From JBEKOF01 sp050015895 (GTDB taxonomy: Bacteria > Verrucomicrobiota > Verrucomicrobiia > Limisphaerales > Palsa-1400), in NCBI GenBank assembly GCA_050015895.1, contig JBEKAN010000178.1, positions 1 to 8,789 on the forward strand: a stretch of 8,789 nucleotides of DNA. The letters run 5' to 3'. A program made the position numbers and the translations under genes. Position 1 is the stretch's first letter. Each line of letters opens with the position of its first letter. Of the stretch, positions 4,786 through 8,789 are shown piece after piece. Under the pieces are notes generated by a model. That model did not search any database, had not been told where the DNA came from, and was given only the letters and a program-made list of their open reading frames with translations.

Positions 4786-6255
4786 ATGAAACCTTCCTTT
4801 CAAAACAGCCGGGGCGCCGGGGCGCTTTTGACCGACCTCTACCAGCTCACCATGGCTTATGGATATTGGAAAGCCGGCAGGGCGGACCAGGAGGCGGTCT
4901 TCCACCTGTTCTTCCGCAAGCAGCCCTTCCAGGGCGGCTTCACGCTTGCCTGCGGCCTGGCCGACAGCGTCCAGTATTTGCTGGGGTTCAAATTTGAAAA
5001 ATCCGATCTTGAATACCTGGGCCGGTTGAAGGGCAACGACGGCGGAAAGCTGTTCGAGCCGGCCTTCTTGAAACACCTCGGCGGCTTGAGGCAGCGGCTG
5101 GACGTGGACGCGGTTGCCGAGGGCACGGTGGTCTTTCCCCACGAGCCGTTGCTCAGAGTGCGGGGTTCCATTTTGCAGGCCCAACTCGTGGAAACCACGC
5201 TGCTCAACCTGCACAACTTCCAGTCCTTGATCGCCACCAAGGCCGCGCGCGTCTGCCTGGCGGCGCGGGGGGATCCGGTGGTGGAATTCGGCCTGCGGCG
5301 CGCGCAGGGCATTGACGGCGCGCTGACCGCCAGCCGGGCGGCTTACATCGGGGGATGCGCCGGGACCTCGAATGTGCTCGCCGGAAAAATCTTCGGCATT
5401 CCGGTCAAAGGCACCCACGCGCACAGTTGGGTGATGTCGTTCGACACCGAACTCGAGGCGTTCAACGCGTACGCCGACGCGCTCCCCAACAACTGCGTGC
5501 TGCTGGTGGACACTTACGAGACCATCGCGGGCGTCCGTCACGCCGTCGAAGCCGGCCGGCGGCTGCGCAAACGCGGCCATAAACTGGCTGGAATCCGGCT
5601 GGACTCGGGCGATCTGGCCTACCTTAGCGTCGAAGCGCGGAAGATTCTCGATGCCGCGGGGTTCAAAGACGCGGCCATCGTCGCCAGCAACGATCTCAAC
5701 GAGCATCTCATCGCCAGCCTCAAGCAGCAGGGCGCGGCCGTGGACACCTGGGGCGTCGGCACCATGCTCGTCACCGCCTACGACCAGCCGGCGCTGGGCG
5801 GCGTTTACAAGCTCTCGGCCATCCGCAATCCCGATGGCGCGTGGGAGCACAAAATCAAGCTCTCCGAACAAACCGCCAAGGTGACCAATCCCGGCGTGCT
5901 TCAAGTGCGCCGATTCCGCGACAGGAAGGAGTTCGTCGGGGACGCGATCTACGACGAGACACGTCCGATGCCCGGGCGAATCACCATTGTGGACCCGGCG
6001 GACCCCACGCGGCGCAAACATTTTTCGCCGGCCACCAGGCACGAGGATTTGCTCGTCCCCGTTTTGCGGCGCGGCAAATTGGTTTATGATTTGCCCACGC
6101 TGGACGCGATTCGCGCGCGCGCCCAACGCCAGTTGGCGATGCTGCATCCGGGGATCAAGCGGTTCGACAATCCGCACCAATACCCGGCGGGTCTGGAGTT
6201 GACGCTGCACGAGTTCAAAACAGAATTGATCCTGCGCGCCAAAGGCGAACTCTGA
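4786..6255 (+). CDS. pncB: Nicotinate phosphoribosyltransferase
   Basis: Enzyme of about 489 residues that converts nicotinate, PRPP and ATP to nicotinate mononucleotide (EC 6.3.4.21), the entry step of the Preiss-Handler NAD salvage route; cytoplasmic. Counting from 4786, family blocks are LLTDLYQLTMAYGYW (14-28), LVETTLLNLHNFQSLIATKA (134-153), EFGLRRAQGIDG (167-178), GTSNVLAGKIFGIPVKGTHA (193-212), IRLDSGDLAYL (270-280), IVASNDLNEHL (298-308) and WGVGTMLVTAYDQPALGG (322-339). The GTHAHSW segment (209-215) should hold the catalytic His. Length is normal for the family. The frame is open from an ATG at 4720, but the 22 extra residues (MPGISKKIYSFPPF...) are unlike the family and fall in the AT-rich divergent gap, so I prefer the ATG at 4786. 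Neither start has a good ribosome binding site. nadK lies nearby on the opposite strand. Confidence 0.93.
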   Translation: MKPSFQNSRGAGALLTDLYQLTMAYGYWKAGRADQEAVFHLFFRKQPFQGGFTLACGLADSVQYLLGFKFEKSDLEYLGRLKGNDGGKLFEPAFLKHLGGLRQRLDVDAVAEGTVVFPHEPLLRVRGSILQAQLVETTLLNLHNFQSLIATKAARVCLAARGDPVVEFGLRRAQGIDGALTASRAAYIGGCAGTSNVLAGKIFGIPVKGTHAHSWVMSFDTELEAFNAYADALPNNCVLLVDTYETIAGVRHAVEAGRRLRKRGHKLAGIRLDSGDLAYLSVEARKILDAAGFKDAAIVASNDLNEHLIASLKQQGAAVDTWGVGTMLVTAYDQPALGGVYKLSAIRNPDGAWEHKIKLSEQTAKVTNPGVLQVRRFRDRKEFVGDAIYDETRPMPGRITIVDPADPTRRKHFSPATRHEDLLVPVLRRGKLVYDLPTLDAIRARAQRQLAMLHPGIKRFDNPHQYPAGLELTLHEFKTELILRAKGEL

Positions 6256-6266
6256 GGGCGGGGTGA

Positions 6267-6321
6267 GGCAGGGCGCGCACTCCGTGCGCGCGGCGGCGGG
6301 CGGAGGACCGCCCGCCCCACC
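6267..6321. terminator. 55-bp double-hairpin repeat, copy 2 (possible bidirectional terminator)
   Basis: It matches 4187-4241 at 50 of 55 positions in the same orientation. Hairpin 1 is GCGCGCAC/GTGCGCGC (6273-6291, loop TCC). Hairpin 2 is GGCGGGCGG/CCGCCCGCC (6295-6316, loop AGGA). One A-T pair of copy 1 (4222/4229) is G-C here (6302/6309), a compensatory change that keeps the stem. It lies 11 bp after the pncB stop, in the 98-bp gap converging with the methyltransferase gene. Confidence 0.55.
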
Positions 6322-6353
6322 AAGCAATTCGCTGTTTTTCCGGGTGAATTGGC

Positions 6354-7970
6354 TCAGCTCAGAGGCTTTTCGGCCACAAGGACCATGTTGCTCGGCGGCC
6401 AGCTCAACGGCGCGCCGCCGCCGTCGAACAGCTTCACATGTCCTTCGTGCCGGTTCTCGACAATCCAGCGGTTCACATAGCACCGCGAGCCGCGCTCCGG
6501 CTGGTTCGGATTCTCGCGGATTCGGAAGCCCGTATCGGAGAGGACCTGTTTCCACCGCGGGAAACTCCAGAAACAGAACTCCTCGTTCATTTCGGAGGCC
6601 CAATTGTCGGTGTAATCTTTCTTTGACAGGAATTCCGCGGCCTGGACAAGCGTGAGCCGGAACAGCGTCCGCCCCCCGTGCCGCTCTTCGGTGAACGGAA
6701 ACGGGCGTCGTCCGTGGAGAAAATCCGCCGCGAACAAACGGAACCGGCCGCGGGTGGAAAGTCCGCCGAGCCACTCGGCCTCGCGGCCGGGATGATCCGC
6801 GAGCACCTCGGCCGGGAGATCCCCGCCATCCCCGTCGGCGCACCACAGCAGGATCGCGCGGTCGCCGTCCTCCGGCCCGACCACATCGCGGATGAGCAGC
6901 CTGCCGCCGGGGCGCAGTTGGCGGAATTTCTCCGCCAGATAATTTCGCGCGGACTTTTCGCCCCCGCCGTAGCTCCAGATTTCGTGCAGCGCGCTGTTGC
7001 ACAGGGTGGTGTCAATGGAGCCGGCCTCAAAGACGCGGTCGAACAGATTGCGGTGGAAAAAGTGGACATACGCCCCGCCAAACTCGCCCGCGCGCTGGCG
7101 CTCGTGAAAGCGCCCGGCGAACTCGGCGGACAAATCAACTCCGAACAAATCCGAGTCCGGAAAATCGCGGCTGATTTCCGCCAGCAGCGCGCCGTCCGCG
7201 CAGCCCTCGTCCACAATGCGGCCGGGTTTGATCCCATCCCGGATGTCCAGATATTTCAGGCGGATGATCTCGTTCATCCCCCGCGCGTAGGAGCTGTAAT
7301 TCCGGGTTTCGGTCAGGCTGCCCTCCTGGTTCGTCAACGGGTCCTGGTAAAGCCGCGCGATCCGCAGCGGCACTTCCGGAAAATCATCAAACAGGCCGAC
7401 ATGACTTTGAGCCAGGGCGGCCGCCGCCAACGGGCCGGAGCGCCATTCGGCCCCGCGCGCGCCGATCTCGCGGATGATTTCAATCGGCGTCGGCGGACGC
7501 GGGTCCGACTCCGCCAGTTCAGCCGGGGCGATGGAGAATCCCAGTTCCCGGTAAAGCTGGATCACTTCCCGCGTCGAGCAGAGGACCAGGCAATTCTCCG
7601 GCGTCAATTGGACGGCCTGCTCGCTCTGAAGCGCGATCTCCTTGATCGTGAACGCGGCAAAATTCTTCGTGTGGCCGTAATGCGGAATGCCGAAAACCCG
7701 GAATCGAAAATGGACCCCGGCCCGCAACCGCCGGGCAAACCGGTCCACGCCCACCGCGCGAATGTGGAAGGGGATCGGATTGAAGCGCGAATTCTCCTGG
7801 TTGGCCGAGGTGACGGCGAAAATGATCTCCGTCGGCGGTTTTGGGGGCGCGACGGCGCCGGCCAAGAAGCCGGGCAGCGAGGCGGGCGGCTCGGCCAGGA
7901 CACGCCCCAGGCACCGCTCCTGAAAAAGAGTGTTGACAAGATGCCTGCCGGGAAAGAGCAAATAACTCAT
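6354..7970 (-). CDS. Two-domain protein: NadM-like N-terminal region plus class I SAM methyltransferase
   Basis: Protein of 538 residues, substrate unknown. The C-terminal half is a class I SAM-dependent methyltransferase: IVDEGCADGALL (252-263) is motif I, D279 in GVDLS is the acidic residue after beta 2, LHEIWSYGGGE (328-338) is in the region after motif II, and LRPGGRLLIRDVVGPED (352-368) is the LxPGG segment. The conserved end NMVLVAEKP (528-536) is typical of this group as I remember it. The N-terminal half (1-176) follows the layout of archaeal NMN adenylyltransferase: LLFPGRHLVNTLFQ in place of GRFQPxHxGH, EIIFAVTSANQENSRFNP, RVFGIPHYGH, CLVLCSTREVIQLYRELGF, PTPIEIIREI. The HxGH catalytic motif is not intact, so activity is doubtful. 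I chose the ATG at 7970 over 8012 because MSYLLFPGRH starts the conserved domain and the ATG overlaps the nadK stop as ATGA. Translation is probably coupled to nadK. Confidence 0.8.
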   Translation of the reverse strand: MSYLLFPGRHLVNTLFQERCLGRVLAEPPASLPGFLAGAVAPPKPPTEIIFAVTSANQENSRFNPIPFHIRAVGVDRFARRLRAGVHFRFRVFGIPHYGHTKNFAAFTIKEIALQSEQAVQLTPENCLVLCSTREVIQLYRELGFSIAPAELAESDPRPPTPIEIIREIGARGAEWRSGPLAAAALAQSHVGLFDDFPEVPLRIARLYQDPLTNQEGSLTETRNYSSYARGMNEIIRLKYLDIRDGIKPGRIVDEGCADGALLAEISRDFPDSDLFGVDLSAEFAGRFHERQRAGEFGGAYVHFFHRNLFDRVFEAGSIDTTLCNSALHEIWSYGGGEKSARNYLAEKFRQLRPGGRLLIRDVVGPEDGDRAILLWCADGDGGDLPAEVLADHPGREAEWLGGLSTRGRFRLFAADFLHGRRPFPFTEERHGGRTLFRLTLVQAAEFLSKKDYTDNWASEMNEEFCFWSFPRWKQVLSDTGFRIRENPNQPERGSRCYVNRWIVENRHEGHVKLFDGGGAPLSWPPSNMVLVAEKPLS

Positions 7971-8789
7971 GCGCGGCCGTATTTGGGTTTCGACAGCCCG
8001 TCGCCGCGCCATTGCAGTTTCTCGCCGAGGATGTCGTAATAGTTGATCTCCGGCAGAAACGCGATGGGGACGGTTTCCTTCGACGCCGTCACCAGGATGC
8101 GGCTTCCCGGTCTGGCCTTTGCCAGCGTCATCCCGTCCACCTGCACGACTCCCGGGCCGGAGGCGGGATCCATTCTCATTTCAACCGGCTCGGTCGAGTT
8201 CACCACCACGGAGCGGTTGGTCAGGGCCTGGGGACAAATCGGGGTGATGGTCAGCACATTGCACTCCGGGCTGATGATCGGCCCGCCCGCCGCCAGCGAA
8301 TAAGCGGTGGAACCGGTCGGCGTCGAGACGATCAAACCGTCGCAGCGATAATTGGTCAGACGCCTCCGGCCGATCCGCGCGGAAATGCTGATCAAATGCG
8401 GGTTCTGGCCCCGGATGATGAGCGCGTCGTTCAGCGCCCAACCTGTGACGCGGCGTTTCGCTTCCTCCATCACCAGATCCAGCGCGGTGCGATGGCTGAT
8501 GACGAATTCCGCGTTGAGCACGCGGCGCATCTCCTGTCGCACACGGTCGCCGCGGACGGAGGTGATGAAGCCCAGGTAGCCGATGTTGACGCCCAGGATG
8601 GGAATCCCCGAACCGCGAAACCGGTGCGCCGCCTGCAACAAGGTTCCGTCGCCGCCGCAGGCGATGACCAGATCGGCCCGATGGTCGCGCAAATCGCCCA
8701 GCCGGCGGTAAAGATCGCGCCGGGGCGGCAGGGTTTCAAACCACTCGTGTTTCACCCGTTGGCGGTCCAGCGCCGCCTCCAGCGCGCGG
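7967..8789 (-). CDS. nadK: NAD kinase, 5' end cut by window edge
   Basis: ATP-dependent phosphorylation of NAD to NADP; cytoplasmic. The frame is open to the right edge of the window, so about 30 N-terminal residues are missing. A GTG at 8755 is internal, since coding-like sequence (LEAALDRQR) continues upstream of it. Counting from that GTG, motifs are VIACGGDGTLLQAA (30-43, the GGDGT nucleotide site), GVNIGYLGFIT (55-65), ALNDALIIRG (107-116, the NE/ND region), CDGLIVSTPTGSTAYSLAAG (138-157) followed by GPII, and PICPQALTNRSVVV (172-185). The C-terminal part with VQVDGMTLAKARPG (204-217) is complete. All hallmarks are intact, so the enzyme should be active. It is the upstream gene of a two-gene unit: its TGA overlaps the next ATG by the ATGA arrangement (7967-7970). 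With pncB opposite, this suggests an NAD(P) neighbourhood. Confidence 0.92.
   Translation of the reverse strand, partial: RALEAALDRQRVKHEWFETLPPRRDLYRRLGDLRDHRADLVIACGGDGTLLQAAHRFRGSGIPILGVNIGYLGFITSVRGDRVRQEMRRVLNAEFVISHRTALDLVMEEAKRRVTGWALNDALIIRGQNPHLISISARIGRRRLTNYRCDGLIVSTPTGSTAYSLAAGGPIISPECNVLTITPICPQALTNRSVVVNSTEPVEMRMDPASGPGVVQVDGMTLAKARPGSRILVTASKETVPIAFLPEINYYDILGEKLQWRGDGLSKPKYGRA

Noticed and set aside
4732..7002. 756-codon open frame on the minus strand across pncB
   Set aside because: It is antisense to a clear nicotinate phosphoribosyltransferase and overlaps the methyltransferase gene in another frame; Arg/Gly/Pro-rich with no motif, a GC-driven shadow.
8753..8755. GTG as the true start of NAD kinase
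   Set aside because: The frame stays open to the window edge with plausible coding sequence, and the usual N-terminal part of the family is missing, so the start lies outside.

Overview
The window looks like a stretch of chromosome from a GC-rich member of the Verrucomicrobiota, probably the Pedosphaera/Limisphaera side of the phylum. I infer this from protein style (a secreted PNDxF / Ig-like / STNLVDW protein with a pseudopilin-like tail), from several repeat types I associate with such genomes, and from weak or absent Shine-Dalgarno sequences. No marker gene is present, so the assignment is tentative.

Layout: 1-329 is gene-free and holds a G14 run, a CCGTCA repeat spaced at 11 bp and a purine-rich spacer. 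A secreted Ig-like protein is encoded on the minus strand at 330-1622. From 1623 to 2717 there is about 1.1 kb with no convincing gene but many inverted and dispersed repeats. An RtcB-type RNA ligase follows on the plus strand (2718-4157), and a stand-alone GGQ release-factor-like protein converges on it from the minus strand (4281-4700). Nicotinate phosphoribosyltransferase (pncB, plus strand, about 4786-6255) diverges from the GGQ gene. On the minus strand, facing pncB, a two-gene unit runs from the right edge: a partial NAD kinase (7967-8789) and a two-domain protein (6354-7970) with a class I methyltransferase C-terminal half. Their stop and start overlap as ATGA.

How the genes fit together: pncB and nadK are the entry and NADP-forming steps of pyridine nucleotide metabolism. 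The N-terminal half of the methyltransferase protein reads like a degenerate archaeal-type NMN adenylyltransferase (NadM-like) domain, so the right half of the window may be an NAD-related cluster with an unassigned fusion enzyme. RtcB (RNA repair) and the GGQ protein (peptidyl-tRNA hydrolysis on stalled ribosomes) are a thematically matched pair, but they are convergent and not an operon.

The most unusual DNA-level features are four. A palindromic repeat appears to be inserted in frame in the N-terminal part of rtcB. A 55-bp double-hairpin repeat occurs in both convergent intergenic gaps, with one compensatory base-pair change. A run of perfect or near-perfect hairpins lies upstream of rtcB. 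A nested palindrome at 1896-1969 resembles REP elements.
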